Source: Aureibacillus halotolerans (GTDB lineage: Bacteria; Bacillota; Bacilli; Bacillales; DSM-28697). Taken from it: a stretch of 64,000 nucleotides of DNA. Positions 50,301 through 58,959 of this stretch are shown piece after piece. The translations under genes and the position numbers were made by a program. Below the pieces are notes generated by a model that saw only the letters and a program-made list of their open reading frames with translations, was not told where the DNA came from and ran no database searches. The stretch spans positions 124,001 through 188,000 of the forward strand of contig NZ_SNYJ01000005.1 of the NCBI RefSeq assembly GCF_004363045.1, written 5' to 3'. Each line of letters opens with the position of its first letter. Within the stretch, counting starts at the first letter, position 1.

Positions 50301-52604
50301 GTGAGGACGTCGATGGCGAGTCTGGAGAAAGCGTATGAAAATGGAAAGAAAAGTGGAGATCTTGTGTATGCCGGGTTCTGTGCAGTTGCTCTTGTGGATA
50401 CTTCCGTAAGCACAGCCGTCCCATTGGAAGAAGTCAAAAATAAAGCGAATTCTTACATGGCTTGGTTACGACAAATCAATTCGTTAGATTCCTTCGATCG
50501 CGTTATGCTGATGCATCAGTGGGTTCTTAGTATGAGGGGTGAAACGGATCAGCCGGGCAGCTTATCGAGTGCCGATTTTGATCAGGACACTTACGCAGCA
50601 ACACTTGGTGAAGACCCAGTGAAAACATTTCTCTTTCACTTCCACAAGCTTCGCGCAGCGTACTTTTTTGGTCAACTTAAAGAAGCTGTGACGGAGGAAG
50701 CTCTTGCTGGTGAGATGGTGGGTTCAGTGGTCGGACAAATCCTTGAAGAGGAATATGTGTACTATGGAGCGTTGACCCTTTGTCGTTACTGTCTGTCTCA
50801 GCCATTGGTGGCCGATGAGCGTGAACGGCTTATTCGGAAAATCCAGTCCCATTTGGCGCATCTGAGGTCAAGAGCTGAAGAATGTCCTGAGAATTATCAC
50901 CATCGGGAGCTTCTCATCCAAGGAGAGCTTGCGCGCATTCATGGAGATGGACAGGAGGCCCTTCGCTGTTACGATGCATCCCTACGCCATGCAAAGGAAC
51001 ATTCTTTTGTTCAGCATGTGGCTGAAGCAGGAGAATGTGCGGCGTTGCATTGTGTAGCGGATCAGCTTCATATGCAAGCTAGATGGTTCTTTAACGAGGC
51101 TATAAAAGCTTACGAGCAGTGGGGAGCCTATGGCAAAATTGCCGATATGGAGAGAACGTATCCTGAGTGGTTTGTTGATACAGTGGACGAGACAGCACTT
51201 CCCACGATAAAAGGAAGTGTATCAAAACAAACCTCTGCCACTGAACGATCTGCGGCATTGGATTTGACGACGGCCATTAAGGCAGCGCAGGTCATTTCAA
51301 AAGAAATGCACCACCCTCAGCTTCTCAAGGTTCTACTCAGTGTAGCAATGGAAAACGCAGGTGCTGAAAAAGCGTGGCTCTTTATGAAGCATCCCGATGG
51401 ATGGAGGGCAGAGGCGTTTGAATCCCTCGCATCGGTTGAAAGGCCAGTTCAATGTCCTGCGCCTTTTTCGAACCTTAGGGACGCTGTGAGCTCAACCATT
51501 ATTGAGTACGCTGTAAGAACGAATGAATGGGTCGTCATTGATGATGCAACGAAGAATTTACAATTTGCTCACGATCCGTACATCCGTAGCCGGCAACCAC
51601 GATCATTGCTTTGTATACCCATTTATCAACGCCATTCGGTCAATACGGTGCTTTATATGGAAAATAACTTAATCCCAAATGCCTTTACACCAGAACGAAA
51701 GTCATTGCTTACGATGATCGCTTCTCAAGCGGCGATCTCTTTAGAAAATGCCAGATTATATGGACAGCTCAATGTGAGAGTGAAAGAGCGTACAAAAGAG
51801 CTTGAAGAAGCGTTGACCTCCTTAAAGACAACACAACGCGAATTGCTTCAGAAAGAAAAGATGGCGTCTCTTGGCGGGTTAATGGCTGGCATCGCTCACG
51901 AGGTAAATACGCCGATTGGGGTAAGCTTGACAGCATCTTCTCACTTGTATGATTCAACGACACGTTGGCTAAGGAAGTATGAAGAGGGTCAATTGAAAAA
52001 AAAGGATCTTGATGCATTTGCAGAGCTTTCACGCGATGCGTCGTCAATGATTTTAACAAACGTCAAACGAGCAGCAGACTTGGTTGCTAGTTTTAAAAAG
52101 ATTACCGTTGATCGTTCAAGTGAAGAAAAACGTTCCTTCAAGGTCAAGGCCTATATAGAAGATGTGATTCGAAGTCTGTCCCCAGAGCTAAAGAAAACGA
52201 GTCACCAGCTGGTTGTTAAAGGGCCCGACGACATGGAAATCAACAGCTACCCGGGGAGCTTTTCTCAGGTTATTACAAATCTTGTTATGAACGCTTTACA
52301 GCATGCTTTTCATGAGCAGCTTAGCGGAGAGATTACGATTCAATTGTTTCAGGAGCGTTCTCATGTGCTTATTGTCTTTAAGGACAATGGCGCAGGGATT
52401 TCAGAGGATTCTTTGCAAAAGATTTTCGATCCATTTTTTACGACGAAACGTGGTCAAGGTGGTACTGGCCTAGGGCTTCACGTCGTCTATCAGATGGTTA
52501 CGGAGACACTCTCAGGAACCATTTCTTGTGAAAGTCTGCTTGGGCAGGGCACGAAGTTTCTTATTCATCTGCCGCATGAAATGAACTCAGAGGGTAGTTC
52601 ATAG
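47382..52604 (+). CDS. Trifunctional Ser/Thr kinase - AAA ATPase - GAF - histidine kinase
   Basis: Protein of 1740 residues. Order: Ser/Thr kinase-like domain (about 8-265: ILK Lys35, HRDVNPSN with Asp127, DLN at 146-148 in place of DFG, GTYAYLSPEQTGRT); predicted ATPase with Walker A GVSGSGKTT (324-332) and Walker B VVLVIDDLQWAD; a helical repeat region (about 680-1270); GAF (about 1300-1465); coiled coil; histidine kinase with LMAGIAHEVNTPIG (His1506) and ATPase motifs DNGAGIS and GQGGTGLGLHVV. No membrane segment. Family members integrate a bound signal and phosphorylate response regulators. GAGGG is 8 bases before the ATG at 47382. First gene of the signalling island. The glycine loop is degenerate and DFG is altered, so true Ser/Thr kinase activity is uncertain. 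Confidence 0.93.
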   Translation: MLDSRFQLIEKVHESEDTLVLRCQEVEKSRSVILKMPAKEFNDSETLAVYERENTFLQSVVSNHIIRSYGLRTISSRPAIVLEDCFGLSMDGLYRGESMALETFFQFTAQVTGALQELHDQGIIHRDVNPSNMLLEPTTETIKLIDLNLASTVRDARDDDRQLSGTYAYLSPEQTGRTTHHVDVMSDVYAFGVTMYEWLTGKRPFTKSDPLEMIHEHLAMEPDAPHALNANLPIMVSRIVMKCLEKNPYERYQSMMSLGSDLLHCSEEWASSQEISPFSLGEMDRAITIEWSEQMYGVEEQTNGLLSLYDDVRMGEAVSILVSGVSGSGKTTFVSQLVPFGGAFVSGKCEQYNGGLPYQPLLQAMEQLIKKMLSRSEAEVDEWAERLRYIADTNGKRLKEILPVLEAVLPTVDTSDEPSLMDSDIGFKYVLADVLRSCCFKEHPVVLVIDDLQWADTATLQFFRYVKEDFYIPYLLSVGTYREENVEGVELLPALINDRDIVKLHLNDLSMQAIRTMLMDAFHSSTEKIEAVAALIHQKTKGNPFFVRQFIGVLLEKRWLYFDPTTQAWDWMESSIRNAPHTDNVVEFLVDQFRSLSADTSRCLAWAASVGRQICVGTLSTVMEKSPAFVTGALQEGVKRGYLSQSTETQFEFLHDRIQQVAYQSLSEFERKKVHYALASYGLSAKEQNSLWAMDVYTIVGHLIASKELIQDAKEKLTMASLLLEASVLSQRAAAFDMALHYASLGAEALSDEAWVNTPDLCFALHEACAELSYLCGAFEEAERWIDVAINKPLSTLNKVRLLTIQISIKTNLTEYADVLKISNRALAMLDVSIPDRITDQDIVQERKVIEELLSNVNEEDLQQLPVMSNDAVQQALKLISHTGPSSYYVDLNWFAYTSLRSIKLSLAHGLSAFSGAGFTAYSIMLVGVWRNVDEGFRLGQLSCAIADQLHDAQAICKAYGSFAIFINHRKRHVRTSMASLEKAYENGKKSGDLVYAGFCAVALVDTSVSTAVPLEEVKNKANSYMAWLRQINSLDSFDRVMLMHQWVLSMRGETDQPGSLSSADFDQDTYAATLGEDPVKTFLFHFHKLRAAYFFGQLKEAVTEEALAGEMVGSVVGQILEEEYVYYGALTLCRYCLSQPLVADERERLIRKIQSHLAHLRSRAEECPENYHHRELLIQGELARIHGDGQEALRCYDASLRHAKEHSFVQHVAEAGECAALHCVADQLHMQARWFFNEAIKAYEQWGAYGKIADMERTYPEWFVDTVDETALPTIKGSVSKQTSATERSAALDLTTAIKAAQVISKEMHHPQLLKVLLSVAMENAGAEKAWLFMKHPDGWRAEAFESLASVERPVQCPAPFSNLRDAVSSTIIEYAVRTNEWVVIDDATKNLQFAHDPYIRSRQPRSLLCIPIYQRHSVNTVLYMENNLIPNAFTPERKSLLTMIASQAAISLENARLYGQLNVRVKERTKELEEALTSLKTTQRELLQKEKMASLGGLMAGIAHEVNTPIGVSLTASSHLYDSTTRWLRKYEEGQLKKKDLDAFAELSRDASSMILTNVKRAADLVASFKKITVDRSSEEKRSFKVKAYIEDVIRSLSPELKKTSHQLVVKGPDDMEINSYPGSFSQVITNLVMNALQHAFHEQLSGEITIQLFQERSHVLIVFKDNGAGISEDSLQKIFDPFFTTKRGQGGTGLGLHVVYQMVTETLSGTISCESLLGQGTKFLIHLPHEMNSEGSS

Positions 52605-52617
52605 GTCGCGACCTATG
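52600..52617. promoter_or_regulatory. 18-bp perfect palindrome at the end of the giant kinase gene
   Basis: CATAGGTCGCGACCTATG includes the stop codon TAG. As RNA it has no room for a loop beyond CGCG and no T tract follows, so a DNA site for a dimeric regulator of the cupin gene 140 bases downstream is more likely than a terminator. Confidence 0.45.
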
Positions 52618-52755
52618 TAGGCTTTATATGTGTATACCATTCGTTGATTCTGTCAGACGCACGCTTTAAAAATTCGATTTGCTAGATGTCTAGGGTAAAC
52701 CATAACCTAATGCACGCCATGTTTAGGATGTATACGATAATGAGGAGGGAATCAC

Positions 52756-53376
52756 ATGAATAAAGTTGATCCGAAGGACGTTACGCTTCACGCATTGCCA
52801 AGAACAGTTGGGAACGCCGAAACAGGTGAAACGGTCACATTTTTAAAAACCACGCCTGAGACAAATGGAGCCTATGTGCAGTTCACAACGCATCTTGATC
52901 CAAATGATGGCATTCCAATGCACTATCATGAAGCTTTTTCTGAGTCCTTTTTAGGAATTGATGGCGAGCTGTCTTTAAAAGTGAACGGAAAGGTGCACAT
53001 TTTAAAAGCAGGGGACACCTTTGTCGTTCAGCCGGGGGAACGTCATACGTTTTGGAATCACACGTCTGAATTTGTTAATTTCACAGTGGAAATTCGTCCT
53101 GCGGATGATTTTGAGCGCTTTATCCGCTGTGGTTATGGGCTGAAGGCGGACCGGCGAACGTTGCCAGGAAAAATCCCTGTCCCTCGCAACCCTCTTCTTT
53201 GGGGATTTTTATTTCAGTGGGGTGGCACGTATCTCCCGGTAATCCCGATACGTATGCAAAAGCTATTTTTCGGTGCGCTCGCCAAACTTGGAAAATGGCT
53301 AGGTGCAGACAAAACGCTTGAGAAATATTATGTTGAGCCAGAGGATGTGGTTGCCTCAACAGGAGATACGGCATGA
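52756..53376 (+). CDS. Cupin domain protein
   Basis: Protein of 206 residues. The cupin barrel covers about 25-120: GIPMHYHEAFSESFLGIDGELSLKVNGKVHILKAGDTFVVQPGERHTFWN has motif 1 (H-x-H with Glu) and motif 2 (P-x-x-x-x-H). The C-terminal 80 residues (WGFLFQWGGTYLPVIPIRMQKLFFGALAKLGKWLGADKTLEKYYVEP) include an amphipathic or weak membrane region. It may sense a small molecule or act as a dioxygenase-like enzyme; function unknown. GAGGAGGG precedes the ATG. The stop overlaps the next gene's ATG (ATGA), so it is coupled to the receiver-histidine kinase. Confidence 0.8.
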   Translation: MNKVDPKDVTLHALPRTVGNAETGETVTFLKTTPETNGAYVQFTTHLDPNDGIPMHYHEAFSESFLGIDGELSLKVNGKVHILKAGDTFVVQPGERHTFWNHTSEFVNFTVEIRPADDFERFIRCGYGLKADRRTLPGKIPVPRNPLLWGFLFQWGGTYLPVIPIRMQKLFFGALAKLGKWLGADKTLEKYYVEPEDVVASTGDTA

Positions 53377-54596
53377 AGAGAGAAGCGTCGAATACATCGA
53401 GGCATTCAGACGACATGCTATTAAATGATTTATGGGAGGAGGATCCGGAAGAGACAGAAGAAACCAGTGAGAAGGCTTGGAAATTCATGATTATAGATGA
53501 CGAGCCCGAGGTGCACCGTGTCACAAAAATGGTGTTGAATGATTTTTATTTTGAAGGACGACCAGTTGAGTTTATTAGTGGGTATTCTGGAGCAGAAGCC
53601 AAGCGTTTAATGGCATCGCACCCGGAAACGGCGATATTGCTGTTGGATGCCGTCATGGAGCATGAGGCGGCAGGAATTGAAGTGGTGCAATATGTACGCG
53701 AGCAATTAAACAATCATCTCGTGCGCATAATTTTTCGTACAGGGCAGCCAGGTGAAGTGCCAGAGCGAGAAGTTGTCCATCGATATGATATCAATGATTA
53801 TAAAGAAAAAACGGAGCTTACGGCAGAAAAACTTTACACAACGATGTATTCTGCCATACGGTCGTATCGTGATTTGGTATTCATTGACCAGCACAATCAG
53901 CGCCTAGAGCATTTGGTGAATGAACGGACAGCTGACCTCCAGGAGACCAACCATCAATTGAAGCAATCCCTTCAACAAACCGCTGAAGCCTTTGCTGAGG
54001 TAGCGAAGCTTGAAGAACGAAATCGCATTGCTCACGATATCCATGATGTCGTGGGGCATGCATTGACGACCACGGTCATCCAAATGGAGGCAGGTAAACG
54101 TTTGATTGCGTTTGACCCTGAGCTCGCACAACAAAAACTTAGCCTCGCTCAGGGGTTGGTTCGTCAAGGGTTACAGGACATACGCCAGTCTGTTCATATG
54201 CTGAAAAAAGAAGGCGACGCCGTAAAGCTTTGGCCAATGATTCAGAAGCTGATTATGGACACGGAACTGAATGCTCAAGTGAGCGTCACCTATAAGCAAA
54301 AAGCCATTCCAGAGTTGGACGCACCATTGAAAAAAACAGTGTATCATGCGTTGCAGCAAGGATTAACAAATGGTATTCAGCATGGCGGTGCAACCCGCTT
54401 TTGGTTTGATGTTGACATGCAGGAAGATTCGCTCGCGTTTGAACTTCGTGATAACGGCAAAGGGAGCGAAACGCAAGGCTTCGGTTTTGGCTTGACCGCC
54501 TTAAAGGAAAGAGTGGAGCAACAAAACGGGCGCCTTGAGTTTAAGAGCAGCGAAGGCAAAGGAGCCACCCTTTGGTTTGCTGTACCTGTGCTATAA
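53373..54596 (+). CDS. Receiver domain - NarL-type histidine kinase hybrid
   Basis: Protein of 407 residues. A receiver domain at about 36-155 has IIDDEP (Asp42-Asp43), the phosphorylation Asp92 in LLLDAV, FRTG and the YKEK lysine. DINDYKEKTELTAEKLYTTMYSAIRSYRD is the linker known from DUF3369-type receivers. Then a coiled coil (170-212), HisKA_3 with ERNRIAHDIHDVVGHALTTTVIQ (His224), and HATPase_c (DNGKGSETQGFGFGLTALKERVE). So the protein is itself switched by a kinase, probably the giant kinase upstream, and should pass phosphate to a NarL-type regulator such as the one at 55.3 kb. No membrane segment. Confidence 0.9.
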   Translation: MKREASNTSRHSDDMLLNDLWEEDPEETEETSEKAWKFMIIDDEPEVHRVTKMVLNDFYFEGRPVEFISGYSGAEAKRLMASHPETAILLLDAVMEHEAAGIEVVQYVREQLNNHLVRIIFRTGQPGEVPEREVVHRYDINDYKEKTELTAEKLYTTMYSAIRSYRDLVFIDQHNQRLEHLVNERTADLQETNHQLKQSLQQTAEAFAEVAKLEERNRIAHDIHDVVGHALTTTVIQMEAGKRLIAFDPELAQQKLSLAQGLVRQGLQDIRQSVHMLKKEGDAVKLWPMIQKLIMDTELNAQVSVTYKQKAIPELDAPLKKTVYHALQQGLTNGIQHGGATRFWFDVDMQEDSLAFELRDNGKGSETQGFGFGLTALKERVEQQNGRLEFKSSEGKGATLWFAVPVL

Positions 54597-54651
54597 CCGT
54601 GCTTATGAATCAACGAAATCGAGATTGTCTAAGAGAATATGACTAAAAGAA

Positions 54652-54694
54652 GTGACTCCATTCACTAATCATATGACTTTTTATCGGGTACGAT
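54652..54694 (+). promoter_or_regulatory. Bipartite motif with promoter, copy B (upstream of the 54.7-kb gene)
   Basis: GTGACT-N4-TCACT-N2-TCATATGAC at 54652-54677, then 11 bases and TACGAT (54689-54694). Same sequence and spacing as copy A. Confidence 0.6.
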
Positions 54695-54739
54695 AAAAGC
54701 ATCAATTGGATAACAGAGAGTTGTATCCTTGGGATTGGA

Positions 54740-55333
54740 GTGGAGTCTGTGGGGTTACGAGAAGTATCATTTTCTGAAGAAACATCTGTCAGGTCTGAGC
54801 ATTCAGAAGAAACTCTTTTGTATCAAGAGGAACACCAAGATATAGTGTTTCATAGCCGTGTTGTTGGCGAGATGTCAGGATTGAAATATGATGTCAGTTG
54901 GACTATAGGGCGGTTTCAAAGCATGACGATTGGCGCACCTGAACAACTAGATAGAGCTCGTTTTATCGATCAACAAGGAAGTGTGCTTGCGGAGGATGAA
55001 TGGGAGCGTGCGAACGTCATTCAAGTGGCTTTGCCATACTTTCAAGCGACCTATTCTCTAGATGACAGCGCGCCCGTGGAAATTATGACAAAAATGACAG
55101 TTTGTGCAGCTCTTAACGAGCAAGGAGGAATGCAACCGATCGTTCCTCTGGCGATTGCCTTCCAGTCCTCACATTTTTGGGATTGGGACAGGGTCATCTT
55201 TGATGAAGTTGTCGTAGGTGATGTATTCGAAAAAGCAGTACGAGTGTTGCAACTCATCAATACAAAGCATCGCCATAGCGTTGTTCGAGGTTCTCAAAAC
55301 GTCATTCAGTCACTCGGGTCACGCGCAATTTAA
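54740..55333 (+). CDS. Unknown protein of the signalling island
   Basis: Protein of 197 residues that I do not recognise. It appears soluble, with an acidic N-terminus (SEETSVRSEHSEETLLYQEEHQD) and several beta strands (IVFHSRVVGEMSGLKYDVSWTIGRF; VIQVALPYFQATYSL; VEIMTKMTVCAAL) ending in a helix that includes VFEKAVRVLQLINTKHRHSVV. The start is a GTG at 54740 with only GGGATTGGA upstream; a GTG three codons later is possible. It has its own promoter, which carries the 26-bp motif shared with the giant kinase gene, and it ends 9 bases from the convergent response regulator. Probably a target or output of the cascade. Confidence 0.6.
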   Translation: MESVGLREVSFSEETSVRSEHSEETLLYQEEHQDIVFHSRVVGEMSGLKYDVSWTIGRFQSMTIGAPEQLDRARFIDQQGSVLAEDEWERANVIQVALPYFQATYSLDDSAPVEIMTKMTVCAALNEQGGMQPIVPLAIAFQSSHFWDWDRVIFDEVVVGDVFEKAVRVLQLINTKHRHSVVRGSQNVIQSLGSRAI

Positions 55334-55342
55334 GGAGCAAGA

Positions 55343-56035
55343 CTATTGGGAAGATGTAGTTGGTGCTGAATCTTTCCATCGTTCGGTAAAATACACAATG
55401 GCTTTGGCGCGGTCGTTTATGCCGATTTTACTGTAAATGATGCTAATGTAATTTTTAATCGTTCCTTCGCTCATGTGAAGTGTACTAGCAATTTGCCGAT
55501 TGTTAAAGCCCTTAACAAGTAAGTGAACAATTTCTCCTTCTCTCTCAGAGAGGCCCACACGATCTTTGATCGCCCATTGCTTACTATCAAATGTTGTATT
55601 TGTAGCTGACAGTTGTACGACCATGTCGGCCAGCTTAGTCGCGATAATGGAGGGCATCATCAATTGACCAGACGCCGCATCTCTAATTGAAGTGATAAGC
55701 TTGTCCCCAGGCATGTCTTTTAGTAAGAAGCCATCTGCTCCGAGCGTAAGGCTTTCAACAATATAGTGCTCTTCGATAAAAGTCGTTAACATAAGCACGA
55801 TAATGGAAGGGTCGAATTGTTTAATCTGTTTCAGACATTCGATGCCATCCATTATAGGCATCTTAATGTCAAGAAGAACCACATGAGGGTTCTCTTTTTT
55901 TATGGCCTCAATCGCATCTTCCCCGTTAACAGTAGTAGCCACAACGTTCATGTCTTGCTCAAGATCTAGAATCGTTTTTAAGCCATCTCGGAGCAATGTT
56001 TGATCATCGGCAATAATTATTTTTAACTGATCCAC
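55343..56035 (-). CDS. NarL/LuxR family response regulator
   Basis: Protein of 230 residues. The receiver has IIADDQ, phosphorylation Asp56 in VVLLDIKMP, LTTF and the Lys of LLKDMPG. The LuxR helix-turn-helix is at about 160-218 (LSEREGEIVHLLVKGFNNRQIASTLHMSEGTIKNYISIIYSKIGINDRAKAIVYF). HisKA_3 kinases are the normal partners of such regulators, and one is encoded 750 bases away. It therefore likely binds the TCATATGAC motifs found at two promoters of this island. The start is a GTG with GAGGGGGG 9 bases upstream. Confidence 0.92.
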   Translation of the reverse strand: MDQLKIIIADDQTLLRDGLKTILDLEQDMNVVATTVNGEDAIEAIKKENPHVVLLDIKMPIMDGIECLKQIKQFDPSIIVLMLTTFIEEHYIVESLTLGADGFLLKDMPGDKLITSIRDAASGQLMMPSIIATKLADMVVQLSATNTTFDSKQWAIKDRVGLSEREGEIVHLLVKGFNNRQIASTLHMSEGTIKNYISIIYSKIGINDRAKAIVYFTERWKDSAPTTSSQ

Positions 56036-56336
56036 CGGATGATACCCCCCTCGTGTTTTGTCATCTGTAAAGACGTCTATATATCTTTCAACATGTAACC
56101 TTCATGTCCTTCATATCTATGTCTAAAGACCTATTTATTTTGACGTAAGACACGATTTTAGGGGCTATTCCATCCAAGTGTCGTTTGCTGGTAGCTGCTG
56201 GTGTTTGACCGGTCCAACGACAAGTTGTATCTCTGCCTTTGTAGGTCATTTGCCCTTTATAGAAGCTATAGTATCACAGAGGCGCCCTATGTCCCAGAGA
56301 GTGAAATGGAAAAAATGGGTGTGTCTGCGCCAATTT
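56036..56336. other. Gap between the response regulator and the epimerase-like gene
   Basis: About 300 bases on which I see no gene. It should hold the response regulator promoter on the minus strand (TATATA near 56080). The 26-bp motif was not found here. A 65-codon plus-strand frame at 56201 lacks a ribosome site. Confidence 0.5.
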
Positions 56337-57767
56337 TTACGCTTCTAAATAACCATCTGACTGAAAGGCTTGATTTTTTATTGCAGAAAACCTCATGAGG
56401 TGCCATTTATAAAGTGTCATGACCAATAAATGGGCCTTTGCTTGCGTAGCTTTGTAGAACACCCATGGAAGCGAAGGCATGTATTCGTGAATCGCTATTA
56501 AACACTCCTGTTTGCCTGGTACTTGCCTGAACTCAATTCGGCCTCGCTGGCTTTCTTTCACGTTAGCGAACAATCCGCCTGTAATATAGAAGAGGGCACG
56601 TGTCGTCGTACTGCGTTCCTTAGCAAACGATAAAACGAGCAATGGCGATGAGCTCCATCGTAAGGAAATCACATAGGTCTCTGAAGCTCTCGTTTCAGTG
56701 CGAAGCAACGGCCAACAAGCTTTTGCTAACCAGGAAATGTAATGTTGTGCGGCCCATTTGGCACTCGCTCCTTCTGGAAGAGGCACCCGTTGGATGGAAC
56801 GCACGAGCGGGCGCAATGGCATCTGCGAGAAGGTCTTTCGGGACGTTGTAGAGCCTTCAGCAAGTGCAAGTTGAACCGCTTCTTCAAATCCAATACGCCC
56901 ATCGCTGACCCCCGCAACCATGCGACTGTCATCCGCCACCATCGGATGACGTAAACTTTCGATTAAAGGGTAGACCGTTTCCTTTGGATACTGTGTTGTC
57001 AGCATGACCCACAGTCTAGAGAGCTTGACAGTTAGAACGGGGACATTGATAAGACGACGTTTTTTGTTCATGATTGCGGCTGTTCTGAACATCATTTCAC
57101 GATATGACATGACTTCGGGTCCGCCTAAATCGATGATTTGATCATAGTATCGTTCTTGATCGACAACCGAAACAAAAGCATGGAGCACATCATTAAGAGC
57201 GATGGGGTGTGTGTTTGTTCTAGTCCATGTGGGTAACAGCATAGCTGGAAGTCGTTTCACTAAGGTCGCAAGAATCGGAAAAGACGAGCCTTCTGGTCCA
57301 ATGATCAACCCGGCTCGTAGAACAGTGACGGGCGTCCCATAATACTGAAGCACTTTTTCAACCTCTAGCCGGCTTCGGAGGTGGCGTGAAAGGTCTGATT
57401 GATTCACTGGCATTAGCCCACTTAAATAAACGATTTGCTTGACGCCATTTCTCTTCGCCGCTTTGGCAAAATTGTCGGCTAAAATTAAGTCCATATCCTC
57501 AAAGCTGGCTTGCGTCAGCTTCGCCCCAGGCTTCATGGAATGGACGAGGTAGATGGCAATATCAGCTCCTTTAAGTCCTTTTTCTGCATCTTGCAAGGAG
57601 AAGAGATCACATGAGCGCCATGAAATGTGGTCTGTATCCTGTTTATCGTCCCCGTGGCGAGACAGAGCGACGACATGTCCTTGCTGTGATAAGTGTTCAA
57701 TAAGGTGAGAACCAATATACCCGCTTGCTCCAGTGAGAGCAATGACGGGCTTTTTATGCTGCTTCAT
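56337..57767 (-). CDS. NAD(P)-binding epimerase-like protein with C-terminal DUF2867-like domain
   Basis: Protein of 476 residues. The N-terminal 290 residues are an extended/atypical SDR: VIALTGASGYIGSHLIEHLSQQGHVVALSRHG (cofactor loop G-x-x-G-x-x-G), DIAIYLVHSMKPG, VKQIVYLSGLMP and TVLRAGLIIGPEGSSF. The last 150 residues (HYISWLAKACWPLLRTETRASETYVISLRW... and GRIEFRQVPGKQECLIAIHEYMPSLPWVFYKATQAKAHLLVMTLYKWHLMRF) resemble the DUF2867 or polyketide-cyclase-like part joined to SDR domains in relatives such as YbjT. Substrate unknown. GGAGGG is 7 bases before the ATG at 57767; the longer frame to 58037 overlaps the divergent gene. Confidence 0.8.
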   Translation of the reverse strand: MKQHKKPVIALTGASGYIGSHLIEHLSQQGHVVALSRHGDDKQDTDHISWRSCDLFSLQDAEKGLKGADIAIYLVHSMKPGAKLTQASFEDMDLILADNFAKAAKRNGVKQIVYLSGLMPVNQSDLSRHLRSRLEVEKVLQYYGTPVTVLRAGLIIGPEGSSFPILATLVKRLPAMLLPTWTRTNTHPIALNDVLHAFVSVVDQERYYDQIIDLGGPEVMSYREMMFRTAAIMNKKRRLINVPVLTVKLSRLWVMLTTQYPKETVYPLIESLRHPMVADDSRMVAGVSDGRIGFEEAVQLALAEGSTTSRKTFSQMPLRPLVRSIQRVPLPEGASAKWAAQHYISWLAKACWPLLRTETRASETYVISLRWSSSPLLVLSFAKERSTTTRALFYITGGLFANVKESQRGRIEFRQVPGKQECLIAIHEYMPSLPWVFYKATQAKAHLLVMTLYKWHLMRFSAIKNQAFQSDGYLEA

Positions 57768-57931
57768 AGTCAAACCCTCCGATTGATTCATTTTGTTTGG
57801 TTGTTCCCTAGACATCAGTAAACGTAAACAATGGATTTGTTGGGAATTATTAAATGTTTCTAAATCACAGTGACGGGTACGTATAAGGTATCTGTGCATA
57901 CGATAACAAACATAAAAAGGAGTTGATTGAC

Positions 57932-58783
57932 ATGCAAGCATCCAGGCCAGTAAACGAAGCACGACAGAAAGCCAACAAAGCAAAAAACGAAACGAAGCCG
58001 TGGATTCGTCGGTTTGGTCGTTTTGGATACATGGCACAAGGCGTTGTCTATGGTTTAATTGGTGTATTGGCGCTCATGGCGGCTTTTGGCAGTGGTGGGC
58101 AGACGACGGGTCAATCAGGTGCTTTGCAATCAGTTGCGAACATGCCATTTGGTTCAGTCCTGCTTTGGGTGATTGGGATCGGATTGATCGGATACGTTGT
58201 TTGGGAAATCGTGAAGTGCTTCAAAGATCCGGAAAACAGAGGTTCTGATGCGAAGGGCATCATTATTCGCATCGGCTATTTTATAAGTGGAATCATTTAT
58301 GGTGCCATTGCCTTTAACGCGATTAAGTTAGCGATAGGTTCTGGTGGATCAGATGGAGGAGGGCAACAAACGCTCTCAGCTAAACTGTTGTCGCAGCCGT
58401 TTGGTCAATGGATTATCGGAATTGTCGGTGTTGTTATTATTGGGTATGGCCTTTACGAATTCATCTCGGGATATAAAAAAACGTTTATGAGTAAGTTTAA
58501 AACGAGTGAAATGAATCAACAAGAAACAAAGATTGCACGAAAAGCAGGAAAAATGGGCTTAATGGCTAGAGGCACCGTGCTTGCCATGGTCGGGTACTTT
58601 TTTATTCAAACCGCCATTACGGCAAACCCCGACGAAACAAAGGGCTTAGGCGGCGCATTGTCAGAGCTTGCCCAACAGCCTTACGGAACATGGTTGCTCG
58701 CTCTTGTAGCACTCGGTCTCGTATTGTATGGCATCTATAGCATCATTCGTGGTCGATACGAACATATGGCGCTTGGTCGTTAA
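57932..58783 (+). CDS. DUF1206 membrane protein
   Basis: Protein of 283 residues with six membrane segments made of three repeats of a two-segment unit, each opening with an R/K-x-G-x-x-G/A-x-G pattern: RFGRFGYMAQGVVYGLIGVLALMA, IIIRIGYFISGIIYGAIAFNAI, and RKAGKMGLMARGTVLAMVGYFFI. This is DUF1206, of unknown function and sometimes linked to stress. AAAAAGGAG stands 9 bases before the ATG at 57932. Divergent from the epimerase-like gene; a terminator follows. Confidence 0.88.
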   Translation: MQASRPVNEARQKANKAKNETKPWIRRFGRFGYMAQGVVYGLIGVLALMAAFGSGGQTTGQSGALQSVANMPFGSVLLWVIGIGLIGYVVWEIVKCFKDPENRGSDAKGIIIRIGYFISGIIYGAIAFNAIKLAIGSGGSDGGGQQTLSAKLLSQPFGQWIIGIVGVVIIGYGLYEFISGYKKTFMSKFKTSEMNQQETKIARKAGKMGLMARGTVLAMVGYFFIQTAITANPDETKGLGGALSELAQQPYGTWLLALVALGLVLYGIYSIIRGRYEHMALGR

Positions 58784-58855
58784 ACAGTAAGGTACGTCTT
58801 AAAACTAAACTTCGCACTTTGGCTTTTGGCAGACACGCTTTAGATATAATTTGGT

Positions 58856-58888
58856 AAACCCTGCAATTTATTGTTGGGGTTTCTTTTT
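58856..58888 (+). terminator. Terminator after the DUF1206 gene
   Basis: AAACCCTGCAA / TTGTTGGGGTTT with a short loop, then CTTTTT. Confidence 0.7.
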
Positions 58889-58959
58889 CTGTTGAAGGTG
58901 ATTTTTGCTCTGCGCAAGTTATCTAAACATAAAGCCACCGCTACATCAATACTGCACTA

